A DNA stretch of 64,000 nucleotides. Source: an uncultured Polaribacter sp. GTDB taxonomy: Bacteria; Bacteroidota; Bacteroidia; Flavobacteriales; Flavobacteriaceae. Shown here piece after piece: positions 34,922-44,042 of the stretch. Location of the stretch: NCBI RefSeq assembly GCF_947497125.1, contig NZ_CANMFI010000004.1, forward strand, positions 62,001 to 126,000, in the 5' to 3' direction. Position 1 is the stretch's first letter. Every line of letters begins with the position of its first letter. Below the pieces are notes generated by a model, which made no database searches, was not told the origin of the DNA, and saw nothing but the letters and a program-made list of their open reading frames with translations. The position numbers and the translations under genes are program-made.

Positions 34922-36108
34922 TTTTGTAAATTATCGTATAAATGTATTAGTTTTTTTGAAGTTTGTTCCCAAGAAAACTCATTTTCAATAAACTGCTTTC
35001 CATTTTTCCCTAATTCATTTCTTAACGTTTCATCTTTATAAAGTGCTAAAATTTTATTAGAAAAATCATGTATATCTCTATCCTTATGCACCAAGCCAGA
35101 ATTTGCCTTTTCAATTATTTTTTTTTGAGCAATTGCATCACTTACTAAAAGTGGTTTTGCCAAACTCATATATTGAAAAATTTTATTTGCATAAGCTACA
35201 TCATGTTGTAAATTTCTGTGCAAAGGAGAAATACAAATAGCACTTGCTAAAATATACGATTGAAATAATGACACATTTTGCCAACCTTCAAAATCAACAA
35301 AATTTTCTAGTTTTAAATCAACAACTTGTTGCTTTAAAATAATATCTGTTGTGTTTTTACCAACAATTACTAACTTAATATTTGTAATAGTTTCTTTCAA
35401 ACAAACAAGAGCTTCAATGGCAGTTTGCAATCCTCTCCTTAAATGAGTATCGCCTAAATATAGAATAACAAAATTCTCTTTATATTTATTTATTATTAAT
35501 TTATCTACTTGATAATCTTTATAAAATGATTCTCTAATAGTATTAGGCACCAAAACTAATTTATCTTTTGAGGAAGGGATTTTTTGCCCTAAATGCTCTA
35601 AAAATTCTGGTGAAACAGAAATAACTTTATTAGCTTTCTCTATAAATTGTTCTTCTTTCTTTTTCCATTTTTTTGGTGAAATAATATATTTACCAGGAAA
35701 TTTTTGAAGGTGTGGATACAACTTCATTACTTCTGGCATATTATCATGTAAATCTAAAACAACCGGTAAATTGTATTTCTTATTCACATTAAATACGGCT
35801 TCTGCAATTCGAATATCATGTATGTGCAAAGCTGCTATTTTTGTTTCTTTTAGAAATTGATGAATTTTTCTTTTCATCAAAAAAGTATATATAGGAATTG
35901 TATAAGCTAAGGCAGATAATTTATATTCTATTTTATTAGAAGCAACCCTTTTCACTTGAATACCATTTATAATTTCTGAAGCTTTCTGATTAGAATAATT
36001 TAAGCAAAAAAGAAACACTTCATGACCTGCCTCTATTAATGAAATAGCTTCATTTTCTACTCTCGGATCTGGTGGAAATGGAGCATCTAAAATCATTCCT
36101 ATTTTCAT
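34918..36108 (-). CDS. Glycosyltransferase family 4 protein (second of two)
   Basis: A 396-residue GT-B enzyme. The N-terminal GMILDAPFPPDPRVENEA (about 4-21) is the acceptor-domain start seen in many GT4 proteins. The C-terminal domain shows LYLGDTHLRRGLQTAIEA (about 216-233) and a nucleotide-binding region ANKIFQYMSLAKPLLVSD (about 303-320). No signal peptide. It overlaps YfhO by 4 bp (ATGA) and the following GT by 4 bp, so the three are coupled. Sugar specificity cannot be read from sequence. Confidence 0.87.
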   Translation of the reverse strand: MKIGMILDAPFPPDPRVENEAISLIEAGHEVFLFCLNYSNQKASEIINGIQVKRVASNKIEYKLSALAYTIPIYTFLMKRKIHQFLKETKIAALHIHDIRIAEAVFNVNKKYNLPVVLDLHDNMPEVMKLYPHLQKFPGKYIISPKKWKKKEEQFIEKANKVISVSPEFLEHLGQKIPSSKDKLVLVPNTIRESFYKDYQVDKLIINKYKENFVILYLGDTHLRRGLQTAIEALVCLKETITNIKLVIVGKNTTDIILKQQVVDLKLENFVDFEGWQNVSLFQSYILASAICISPLHRNLQHDVAYANKIFQYMSLAKPLLVSDAIAQKKIIEKANSGLVHKDRDIHDFSNKILALYKDETLRNELGKNGKQFIENEFSWEQTSKKLIHLYDNLQN

Positions 36109-38522
36109 GAATTATTTTTCCTTTCATAAAAAAACCAACCTACAGCTATCAACAACAAAAGTCCATAAGAAGTTAAAGAAATTATTTTTCCTTGTTGTAT
36201 TACCTTTGGCTCAAATTTAAATTCTACGGTATGCTTGCCTGCTGGAATAAGCATTCCCCTTAAAACATAATTTACCCTTAAATGAGGTGTTAATTTACCA
36301 TCTATATATGCATTCCAACCCTGTTTGTAGTATATTTCAGAAAACACTGCAAATTGTTCTTTTGTAGATTTTGATTGATATGTTAACGTTGTAACATCAT
36401 ACTTTGTTAAACGAATGCTAGCTAAAGAATCTTTTTCAATATTAAAATTCTCTAAAACATTAAGTGTGTTGTATGAACGATCATAAACAGCTTCGTTTTT
36501 AGTATTCAAAGAATCTAAGGCCCTAATTTCTGAATTGGCATTGTTTACAGCTATTAACCTATCTACAAACCATGCATTGCCGTTTGCCTCATCGTTTAAT
36601 TGAACTGTTTCTTTGTTTTGATCATCAAAAACAATAAAATATTTAGTGTTTAACATATTTAACACCTCAATATTATTATTGGCTATCTGATAATCAAACA
36701 GTTCTTGATAACGCCCAAGCTTGGCTGCATGATAACCACCAATTGATTGATGAAAATAAGAAGTACTACCATCACTCATTGGATTTACTGTAAAATTACC
36801 AACTCTAAAATGACTTTTATCTTGAAGTATAAACGCATCTGCTTCTGAAGCTGTAAAAGGCTTTTCTATTTTTCTTGCTGATTTAAAATCTTCTTGATTT
36901 ACATATCTTTTATCCACAGAAATTAAATCAAACAATACAAAAACAGTTAATATAAAAATTGCAACACCTTGTTTTAACTTTTCTTTTAGCAACAACCATA
37001 AAACACTTGCGGTAAGTATTGTTAATAATATTGATCTAAAAGTATCTACTAATAACATCGATTTTCTATCAGAAATAATCGCGTCTATCAAAGTATGAAA
37101 TTGATTGTATTGTGCATCTCTTAATCCTTTAAATGTAGAAAAAACGTGGGCAAGTATAAAGCCTACAACAATTAACCCTACAAAAGAAAAGACTGCTTTT
37201 TTTAAAGCATTTAGTTTTATTTCTGATGTGATTTTTGAAGAGAAAAACTCTTTTAGACCTAAAACCGCTAAAATTGGCACACATAATTCTGCTATTATTT
37301 GTATTGAAGAAACTGCTCTAAACTTATTATACAAAGGAAAATAATCGATAAATAGATTGGTTAATATGTCGAAATTTCTACCCCAACTCATTAAAATTGA
37401 AAAAACCGTTGCGGTAACTAGCCAAATTTTTAATTTTCCTTTAACAAGAAAAAGTCCTAAGAAGAAAAGAAAAAATAGAACAGCACCAATATAAGCTGGC
37501 GCTTCTACTATCGTTTGATCTCCCCAATAAGTTAAAGCCTGACTCGCATGATCTCTGGCAGCTTTTTTACCTGCCATACTTTCTACAGCTTTATAAAAAT
37601 GAGAAGAATCGTCTAACTTTTCGACAGTACCGCCACCCATAAATCGCGGAATAAACAAGTTAAAAGTCTCTAGCTTTGCATAACTATATTCTGTAATGTA
37701 AGCTTTATCAAGACCTTTAGAAATTTCTTTTGAGGTGCCATCGGTATTAATTGTCAATTCAGATTTGCCTCGTGTACTATTGTCTGCATATTCTTTCATT
37801 GCCAACAAACGCGGCGCATTCATACCAACACCTAATAAAATAGCCGCTAAAATTACAACTCCTTGTTGTAAAAAAACAAGCAGCTGTTTTTCTTTAATAG
37901 CATTAATAAATTCTATAACCACCAAAATTAATATGCAGAAACCAAGATAATAGGTCATTTGCGGATGATTCGTATAAATTTCTAACGCCATTGCCAAGCC
38001 AGTAACAAAAAAACCAAGTATGTATTTTTTTTGATACACCCATAAAATACCTGCTAAAACTAAAGGCATATAGGCAATAGCATGTGCTTTAGCATTATGA
38101 CCTGCACCAAAAATAATAATCAAATAAGTAGAAAAACCAAAGCCTAGCGCCCCAAAGACTGCCAATCTCCAATGTACTTTTAACGCTAGCATTAGCAGAA
38201 AAAAACTTAAAAAATATAAAAAAGTATAATCTGCAGGTCTTGGTAAAAAACGTAATGTTCTATCTAACACCCTTACAAAATCATTCGGGTAATAAGCACT
38301 TATTTGATAGGCTGGCATTCCGCTAAAAGAAGCGCCTGTCCAGTATGGCTCTGTGTCCTTTGCTGCCCTATAATCATTAATTTCTTTAACCATCCCTCTG
38401 AACTGGGTAATATCTGATTGATTTAATTTTTGACCCTTTAAAACAGGAAAAAAATAAATGACAGAAGCCAATGTAAAGATGGCAAAAACAAGAAGATAAG
38501 GAGCTATTTTATTAAATTTCAT
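36105..38522 (-). CDS. YfhO family membrane protein (GT-C-like)
   Basis: An 805-residue protein. About a dozen membrane segments cover residues 1-540, followed by an extracytoplasmic beta-rich domain (about 545-775) and a last membrane segment (about 780-798). The first loop holds SDITQFRGMVKEINDYRA (about 37-54), with the acidic residues expected in GT-C glycosyltransferases. In Gram-positive bacteria YfhO glycosylates lipoteichoic acid; in Bacteroidota its target is unknown. It lies 3 bp after DUF4834 and starts the coupled glycan gene set. Confidence 0.87.
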   Translation of the reverse strand: MKFNKIAPYLLVFAIFTLASVIYFFPVLKGQKLNQSDITQFRGMVKEINDYRAAKDTEPYWTGASFSGMPAYQISAYYPNDFVRVLDRTLRFLPRPADYTFLYFLSFFLLMLALKVHWRLAVFGALGFGFSTYLIIIFGAGHNAKAHAIAYMPLVLAGILWVYQKKYILGFFVTGLAMALEIYTNHPQMTYYLGFCILILVVIEFINAIKEKQLLVFLQQGVVILAAILLGVGMNAPRLLAMKEYADNSTRGKSELTINTDGTSKEISKGLDKAYITEYSYAKLETFNLFIPRFMGGGTVEKLDDSSHFYKAVESMAGKKAARDHASQALTYWGDQTIVEAPAYIGAVLFFLFFLGLFLVKGKLKIWLVTATVFSILMSWGRNFDILTNLFIDYFPLYNKFRAVSSIQIIAELCVPILAVLGLKEFFSSKITSEIKLNALKKAVFSFVGLIVVGFILAHVFSTFKGLRDAQYNQFHTLIDAIISDRKSMLLVDTFRSILLTILTASVLWLLLKEKLKQGVAIFILTVFVLFDLISVDKRYVNQEDFKSARKIEKPFTASEADAFILQDKSHFRVGNFTVNPMSDGSTSYFHQSIGGYHAAKLGRYQELFDYQIANNNIEVLNMLNTKYFIVFDDQNKETVQLNDEANGNAWFVDRLIAVNNANSEIRALDSLNTKNEAVYDRSYNTLNVLENFNIEKDSLASIRLTKYDVTTLTYQSKSTKEQFAVFSEIYYKQGWNAYIDGKLTPHLRVNYVLRGMLIPAGKHTVEFKFEPKVIQQGKIISLTSYGLLLLIAVGWFFYERKNNS

Positions 38523-38525
38523 TGT

Positions 38526-38783
38526 TTAATCTATTTCTTCAAAATCTACATATTCTCCAACAGAGTTTTTTGTTTGCTGCGAAGTTCTTGGCTGTTTGTC
38601 TATCACTGTCTTACCTTCTGGCACAGAACTTTTTGTTTCTGCATCTCCACCAAATTGTTGTGCTGCTTTCTTTTTGATTGTTTCTGCTGCTTTTTTAACT
38701 AAAAAAGGTGCAAATAACCTAGCTAAAAAAGAAAAAGCATAATAAAAAAATATTATAATGAAGATGGTTTTAAGTACGCCCAT
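38526..38783 (-). CDS. DUF4834 family small membrane protein
   Basis: An 85-residue protein: one N-terminal membrane segment (about 4-30, LKTIFIIIFFYYAFSFLARLF) continuing into a charged helix KKAAETIKKKAAQQFG, then a disordered, acidic tail ending GEYVDFEEID. This matches DUF4834, a Bacteroidota-specific family of unknown function that often precedes yfhO. It is the first gene of the glycan cluster and has its own -7 element 29 bp upstream. Confidence 0.82.
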   Translation of the reverse strand: MGVLKTIFIIIFFYYAFSFLARLFAPFLVKKAAETIKKKAAQQFGGDAETKSSVPEGKTVIDKQPRTSQQTKNSVGEYVDFEEID

Positions 38784-38811
38784 TTAAAAGTATTGTAAAT
38801 TAATTATCAAT

Positions 38812-38819
38812 CAAAAATA
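38812..38819 (-). promoter_or_regulatory. -7 element of the DUF4834-YfhO-GT-flippase cluster
   Basis: The minus strand reads TATTTTTG (TAnnTTTG), 28 bp before the DUF4834 ATG. CAA triplets on the plus strand exist at 12 and 27 bp, neither at the ideal -33 spacing. Confidence 0.5.
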
Positions 38820-38897
38820 ACAATTTGAATACAATTGAAGCGTTATCAACCTATAAAAGTTTCACAAACTTAAAAAAGTAGTGTTTACTTTTATAAA

Positions 38898-38920
38898 ATA
38901 GGTTTTTTAACCTATGTTTG
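38898..38920 (+). promoter_or_regulatory. Palindrome overlapping the -7 element of the outer-membrane protein gene
   Basis: TATGTTTG at 38913-38920 matches TAnnTTTG. It is overlapped by a perfect 7-bp inverted repeat ATAGGTT-TTTT-AACCTAT (38898-38915). A protein bound there would block the promoter; which regulator is unknown. Confidence 0.55.
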
Positions 38921-38963
38921 TCTTTGCTGACAGTAAACAACTATCAAAAATGTATTATAAATT

Positions 38964-39965
38964 ATGAAGCAATCTTTTTTTAAGCTGTTTTTTGCAATTT
39001 TATTTCTACTAACAAACTCAACAATAGCACAATATACAGATATCATTAACTCTAACAAACCCGGTTTTTCAGAAAGCCCATACAGTGTTGGTTCTGGTGT
39101 ATATCAATTTGAGAGTAATTTTTTCACTAAAAACACCAACATTTCGCCCATATTTTCTAAGCCTCAATCTTTAGGGATAGATGTCTTATTTAGAACTAGT
39201 TTCTTTTTAGAAAGGCTAGAATTTAACACCCAAATTACTTATCAAAAAGACAAAGTTGCCTTTAATAATATTTTTACCTCTCATTACTTTAACAGTGGCA
39301 TTAGCAAACTTACGGTTGGGGCAAAATACTTGCTATTCGAACCAACGTATACAGATAAAAGTAAAGAAGTTAGAAGCTGGAAAAAAAGAAATGCATTTGA
39401 TTACAAACGTTTTATTCCTTCTGTAGCAATCTATTTAGGTGTAAACACAGATTTTATAAATAGCCTATATCAAACAAATAAAATATCTCCTAAAATTGGT
39501 GTTTTACTTCAGCAAAACTTAACAAACGATTTTAATATTATTTCAAATATTTTTTATGACAAAGCAGGTACCGAGTTTACAGAAATATCATATATCGTTA
39601 CAGCTACTCAAAATTTTGGCGAACGATGGTCTGGTTTTTTAGAACACCAAGCTATCATAGAAAAATACCAGAATAATTTAAATTTCGGACTTGGTGTTAC
39701 CTATTTATTTAGTAGAAATTTACAAGTTAACACCTCGTTTCGCTCTATAAAAGAGGGAAAATCTGAAGGTTTTTATGGTGGTTTTGGAGTCTCTTATCGA
39801 ATAGACAAACACCAAGACACTTACAAAGATTTAAATGAAATCGAAAGTAAATTAAAAGACACACCAATAACAAGGTATAATAATAGAAACCGTAGTTTTT
39901 TCTCTAAAATATTTAGCGTTTTTAAAAAGAATAAAAGAACTAGTAGAAAACGTAAAAGAAAATAA
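38964..39965 (+). CDS. Outer-membrane beta-barrel protein, phenol MetA-deg-like
   Basis: A 333-residue exported protein. Signal peptide at about 1-22 (FFKLFFAILFLLTNSTIAQ). Residues about 25-275 alternate hydrophobic and polar positions as in a beta-barrel, with NKPGFSESPYSVGSGVYQFE (about 30-49), a start typical of the PF13557-like transporter group. The last ~45 residues are a very basic tail (FFSKIFSVFKKNKRTSRKRK), unusual for a barrel end and probably periplasmic. Function is unknown; 'transporter' labels for this group are weakly founded. It is 16 bp before the next gene. Confidence 0.72.
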   Translation: MKQSFFKLFFAILFLLTNSTIAQYTDIINSNKPGFSESPYSVGSGVYQFESNFFTKNTNISPIFSKPQSLGIDVLFRTSFFLERLEFNTQITYQKDKVAFNNIFTSHYFNSGISKLTVGAKYLLFEPTYTDKSKEVRSWKKRNAFDYKRFIPSVAIYLGVNTDFINSLYQTNKISPKIGVLLQQNLTNDFNIISNIFYDKAGTEFTEISYIVTATQNFGERWSGFLEHQAIIEKYQNNLNFGLGVTYLFSRNLQVNTSFRSIKEGKSEGFYGGFGVSYRIDKHQDTYKDLNEIESKLKDTPITRYNNRNRSFFSKIFSVFKKNKRTSRKRKRK

Positions 39966-39981
39966 TTTTTTTAAAAAAAAT

Positions 39982-41100
39982 ATGATTACAATTAAAGAAG
40001 TTACTTCTAAACAAGAAATGAAAGCCTTTGTGCTCTTTCCTTTTTCATTATACAAAGACAATAAGTATTGGGTTCCTCCTATTATAAAAGACGAAATTGA
40101 TAATTTTAATCCTACAAAAAACCCTGTGTTCGAAAATGCAGATGCTCATTTTTTTGTAGCTATTAAAAACAATAAAATTGTAGGGAGAGTTATTGCCATT
40201 ATTAATTGGTTTGAAGTAGAAAAGCAACAAATTAAAAAAATGCGTTTTGGCTGGTTTGATGTAATTGATGATATTGAGGTAAGTAGAGCTCTTTTAAACA
40301 AAGTAAAAGAAATTGGCCAACAAAATAAATTAACATATATAGAAGGACCAGTTGGTTTTAATAACTTAGACAAAACCGGAGTATTAACAGAAGGTTTCGA
40401 TCATATTGGCACTATGATTACTTGGTACAATCATCCGTATTACAAAGAACATTTAGAACAGTTAGGTTTTGTTAAAGAAAAAGAATATTTAGAAAATAAA
40501 TTTAAATTTAAAAATGTTGATGGTGTCTATTTTGATAGAATTAGTAATATTTTAAAAAGACGTTTTAAATTAAAAGCACTCGATTTTACCAAAACAAAAG
40601 ACATCATGCCTTATGTAGATGAAATGTTTGAAGTGTTTAGTGCCTCTTATGCCAAACTATCCTCTTTTGTACCAATTTCTGATGCTCAAATAGCCTTTTT
40701 TAAGAAAAAATACATTTCGTTTATCAACCCAGAATACATAAAATTTGTTGTTGACGAACATCATAAACTAGTTGCTTTTGCTATTGTAATGCCTTCTTTC
40801 TCTGAAGCTTTACAAAAAGCAAAAGGGAAACTTTTTCCTTTTGGTCTGTTTCATTTATTAAAAGCAAAAAAACATGCAAAAGATGTTACCTTTTATTTAA
40901 TTGGGGTTCATCCAGAGTACCAAAATAAAGGGGTTCATGCCATTATTTTTGATCAGTACACTAAAACATTTAACAATTTAGGAATTGAAAACTGTATTCG
41001 TACACCTGAGTTAGAAGATAATGAAGCTATCAAAAAATTATGGGAAAACTTTAAACCCATCACTCATAAAAGACGTCGAACCTATAGGAAGAATCTTTAG
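39982..41100 (+). CDS. GNAT-like N-acetyltransferase family protein
   Basis: A 372-residue protein. The N-terminal half (about 1-110) resembles GNAT-like folds: FVLFPFSLYKDNKYWVPP and VGRVIAIINWFEVEKQ. A C-terminal GNAT domain has the acyl-CoA-binding pattern IGVHPEYQNKGVHAIIFDQY (about 306-325). Homologues in Flavobacteriia are sometimes called GTP cyclohydrolase, a label not supported by any motif here. The substrate is unknown. It ends a two-gene unit with the barrel protein. Confidence 0.75.
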   Translation: MITIKEVTSKQEMKAFVLFPFSLYKDNKYWVPPIIKDEIDNFNPTKNPVFENADAHFFVAIKNNKIVGRVIAIINWFEVEKQQIKKMRFGWFDVIDDIEVSRALLNKVKEIGQQNKLTYIEGPVGFNNLDKTGVLTEGFDHIGTMITWYNHPYYKEHLEQLGFVKEKEYLENKFKFKNVDGVYFDRISNILKRRFKLKALDFTKTKDIMPYVDEMFEVFSASYAKLSSFVPISDAQIAFFKKKYISFINPEYIKFVVDEHHKLVAFAIVMPSFSEALQKAKGKLFPFGLFHLLKAKKHAKDVTFYLIGVHPEYQNKGVHAIIFDQYTKTFNNLGIENCIRTPELEDNEAIKKLWENFKPITHKRRRTYRKNL

Positions 41101-41155
41101 TGAGTTGTGAAAAACTTTGTACCTTTATACTTTATAACATTGCAACTTATATTAC

Positions 41156-41863
41156 ATGCAACTCTTTTATAATTCAGAAATAAATTTAGAAACCAAAGAA
41201 CTTACTTTCGATAAAATAGAAAGCAAACATATTGTTCGAGTATTAAGAAAAAAAGAGGGCGATATTTTAAAAATAACAAACGGAAAAGGGTTTTTATTTG
41301 ATGTAGAAATTAATTACGCGAACGACAAAAGATGTTCTGCCCGTGTAGTAAATGCAATCGAAAAATTAAAACCTTGGCATTACTATCTTCATATTGCCAT
41401 TGCACCAACTAAAAATAATGATCGCCTAGAGTGGTTTTTAGAAAAAGCAACAGAAATTGGTATTGATGAAATTACGCCTATTATTTGCGATAACTCTGAG
41501 AGAAAAGTTGTAAAAAATGACCGTTTAGAAAAAATTATTCAGTCTGCAGCAAAACAGTCTTTAAAATTTACCTTGCCAAAATTAAATGCTCCTGTAAAAT
41601 TAAATGCATTTATAAATCAAGAATTTGAGGGTAAGGTTTGTATTGCTCATTGTGAAAACGGAATTAAAAATTCTCTTTTACAGACTATAAATCCCTCTGA
41701 AAAAACAACAATTTTAATAGGTCCTGAAGGAGATTTTTCTGTTGAAGAGATTAAAAAATGCCTTCAAAAAAACATGATTCCTATTTCTTTAGGAGAAAGC
41801 AGATTACGTACAGAGACCGCTGGATTGGTAGCCGTAAATTCTGTTTCTTTTATCAATCAATAG
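41156..41863 (+). CDS. rsmE: 16S rRNA (uracil-1498-N3)-methyltransferase RsmE
   Basis: A 235-residue SPOUT methyltransferase. The N-terminal PUA-like domain (about 1-70) has HIVRVLRKKEGD. The C-terminal knot has TEIGIDEITPIICDNSERKV, the GPEGDFSVEEI loop (about 189-199) and LGESRLRTETAG (about 213-224), which bind S-adenosylmethionine. It methylates U1498 of 16S rRNA in assembled small subunits. It is a stand-alone gene with no exact TAnnTTTG upstream. Confidence 0.94.
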   Translation: MQLFYNSEINLETKELTFDKIESKHIVRVLRKKEGDILKITNGKGFLFDVEINYANDKRCSARVVNAIEKLKPWHYYLHIAIAPTKNNDRLEWFLEKATEIGIDEITPIICDNSERKVVKNDRLEKIIQSAAKQSLKFTLPKLNAPVKLNAFINQEFEGKVCIAHCENGIKNSLLQTINPSEKTTILIGPEGDFSVEEIKKCLQKNMIPISLGESRLRTETAGLVAVNSVSFINQ

Positions 41864-41956
41864 GTTTTACTATATTGCTAAGGTTAACAATAGTTTGTTT
41901 ACACTTTATTTTACATACAAAAAAACTACAAATTTCATAAAAACACTCAATCATAA

Positions 41957-42874
41957 ATGCAAAACCAGATAGATATAGATGCCATAAAAATAAACTTTGA
42001 CGCAAGCGGATTATGGGTTTTAAATATTGCCATTGGAATAATAATGTTTGGGGTAGCACTCGGTATTTCTGTAGACGATTTTAAAAGACTTTTTAAAAAT
42101 CCTAAAATCCTTTTTGTAGGTGTTTTATCGCAATTTATTTTGTTGCCTTTATTTACATTTTTAGCAATTTTAATTATAGAACCTCATCCTAGTTTTGCTC
42201 TAGGAATGATGATGATTGCCGCTTGCCCTGGTGGAAATGTTTCGAATTTCTTCAGTAAAATGGCAGGTGGAAATGCTGCTTTGTCTGTAAGCTTAACAGC
42301 ATTTGCAACATTAATTTGTATTTTTATGACGCCTTTTAATCTGCATTTTTGGGGTAGTTTGTACGAACCAACAAATGCTATTTTAGAAACAGTAGAATTA
42401 AACTGGGTATCACTTTTAAAATTAGTTTCTTTAATTTTAGGGATTCCGCTATTTTTTGGAATGCTCATAAAACATTACCATTCAGAAATGGCTGGCAAAA
42501 TAGAAAAGGTACTAAAGCCATTATCTATGCTAGTTTTTATTGCTCTTATTTTTGTTGCATTTTCACAAAATTTAGAGGTCTTTGTCAATCATATTCATCA
42601 TGTTATCTTCTTAGTAATTTTCCATAATATATTTGCTTTTATACTAGGTTTTTACACCGCAAAAAGTTTTGGCTTAAATAAAAAAGACACCAGAACCATT
42701 GCCATGGAAACAGGCATACAAAATGGTGGTTTGGGCTTGTTACTAATTTTTGGTTTTTTTGATGGCTTAGGTGGTATGGCATTATTGGCCGCTTTTTGGG
42801 GGATTTGGGATGTTTTTTCTGGAATTCTTTTAGCTACTTATTGGGGTAAGAAAAATTCAATTAAAGAAGCATAA
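41957..42874 (+). CDS. Bile acid:sodium symporter family transporter
   Basis: A 305-residue BASS-family membrane protein with nine to ten segments. Two family motifs are seen: MMIAACPGGNVSNFFSKMAGG (about 76-96, quoted in part) and, near residue 255, ETGIQNGGLGLLL. These form the crossover that binds Na+ in structural homologues. Despite the name, bacterial members transport varied organic anions such as pantoate or pyruvate-like acids; the substrate here is unknown. It is 3 bp before the acyltransferase gene, so both form an operon. Confidence 0.9.
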   Translation: MQNQIDIDAIKINFDASGLWVLNIAIGIIMFGVALGISVDDFKRLFKNPKILFVGVLSQFILLPLFTFLAILIIEPHPSFALGMMMIAACPGGNVSNFFSKMAGGNAALSVSLTAFATLICIFMTPFNLHFWGSLYEPTNAILETVELNWVSLLKLVSLILGIPLFFGMLIKHYHSEMAGKIEKVLKPLSMLVFIALIFVAFSQNLEVFVNHIHHVIFLVIFHNIFAFILGFYTAKSFGLNKKDTRTIAMETGIQNGGLGLLLIFGFFDGLGGMALLAAFWGIWDVFSGILLATYWGKKNSIKEA

Positions 42875-42877
42875 AAT

Positions 42878-43960
42878 ATGATTCAGAAAATTTGGTTTAC
42901 ACTCGTTTGGTGTTACATTAAAATTGGCTTGTTTTTTTACTCTAAAAAAATAACCGTTTTGGGTAAAAATAATATCCCTAAAAAAGGTGCTGTATTATTT
43001 GCGGTAAACCATCCAAACGGATTGGTAGATCCCTTATATGTAACAACCACAAATAGCAGACAGAATCATTTTTTGGTAAGAGCCGCTTCGTTTAAAAATC
43101 CATTTATAAAAAAAATACTCGCCTCTTTGTACTTAATGCCAATTTATAGAATTAGAGACGGTATTAAACAGCTTTCTAATAACGAAGAAATTTTTAATAA
43201 ATGCCATCAAATCTTACACAAAGGAGAAACATTAATGATTTTCCCGGAAGGTAGCCACGACAAAAAAAGAACCATAAGACCTTTAAGCAAGGGATTTACA
43301 AGAATTGTTTCTGGTGCATTAGAAAAATACAAAAATTTAGAAATTACAGTGATACCTGTAGGAATAACCTACCAACATCCGTCTCATTTTCCTGCTAAAG
43401 TTACTGTAAATTATGGCAAACCAATTTTAACTAGAAAAATTTTTGAAGAGAATACCTCTCCAAAAGCTATCAACATTTTAAAAGAAAAAGTTAGCAACCA
43501 GTTACAAGAACTAAGTGTTCACATACCAGACGATGAAAATTATGCTGGAATTTTACAAAAACTAACAGCTGCTCAAGTTAACTTTACTGAAGTTTCTGCT
43601 GTAAATAAAATGATTAAATCGAATTCATTTTCAGAGAAAAAGACACTCAAAAAAAACTATTTAAAACCTCTTTACTATTTAATTATTTTGAATAGTATTT
43701 TTCCTTACCTCATTTGGAAACAAGCCTTAAAAAAAATTGATGAAATTGAATTTATAGACACTTTTAGATTTAGTTTAAACCTATTTTTATTTAGTTTTTT
43801 TTATTTTCTTCAAGGAAGTATTGTTGGCTATTTTTACGGTACTTTAGTTGGTGTTTTTTACATAACACTTTCTGCCCTATTAGTTGTAATGTATGTAAAG
43901 TTTGCACCTACAAATGCGCTTGAACATAAAGAATTTACTGAAGCTAGCAAAAAGGCATAG
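42878..43960 (+). CDS. Lysophospholipid acyltransferase family (PlsC-like) protein
   Basis: A 360-residue membrane acyltransferase. The catalytic motif is AVNHPNGLVDPLYV (about 43-56): His-x5-Asp rather than His-x4-Asp, a spacing known in the NHPN-type subgroup. Motif III is FPEGSHDKKRTIRPLSKG (about 122-139). Two C-terminal membrane segments (about 265-285 and 300-345) follow. It probably acylates a lysophospholipid or glycerophosphate. A structured repeat begins right at its stop codon. Confidence 0.85.
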   Translation: MIQKIWFTLVWCYIKIGLFFYSKKITVLGKNNIPKKGAVLFAVNHPNGLVDPLYVTTTNSRQNHFLVRAASFKNPFIKKILASLYLMPIYRIRDGIKQLSNNEEIFNKCHQILHKGETLMIFPEGSHDKKRTIRPLSKGFTRIVSGALEKYKNLEITVIPVGITYQHPSHFPAKVTVNYGKPILTRKIFEENTSPKAINILKEKVSNQLQELSVHIPDDENYAGILQKLTAAQVNFTEVSAVNKMIKSNSFSEKKTLKKNYLKPLYYLIILNSIFPYLIWKQALKKIDEIEFIDTFRFSLNLFLFSFFYFLQGSIVGYFYGTLVGVFYITLSALLVVMYVKFAPTNALEHKEFTEASKKA

Positions 43961-44034
43961 CCCAGATTGAACGGTTTGTTTAAGCTCTCACGCTTTTTTG
44001 CGTGAAGCGAGTAGTGAAAGCTGGAAATAGCTTC
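43961..44034. repeat. Structured element between convergent genes
   Basis: About 75 bp starting immediately after the acyltransferase TAG. It reads CCCAGATTGAACGGTTTGTT, then CTC-TCACGC-TTTTTT-GCGTGA-AGC-GAG, then TAGTGAAAGCTGGAAATAGC. The middle is a perfect 6-bp hairpin extended by CTC/GAG. I recall flanking segments of this kind as common intergenic repeats in Flavobacteriaceae; only one copy is in this window. It may act as a bidirectional terminator between the convergent genes. Confidence 0.6.
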
Positions 44035-44042
44035 TAAAAAAA

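Noticed and set aside
39982..41100. GTP cyclohydrolase
   Set aside because: That label occurs on homologues as I recall, but the sequence shows a GNAT-type acyl-CoA-binding pattern and no cyclohydrolase motif.
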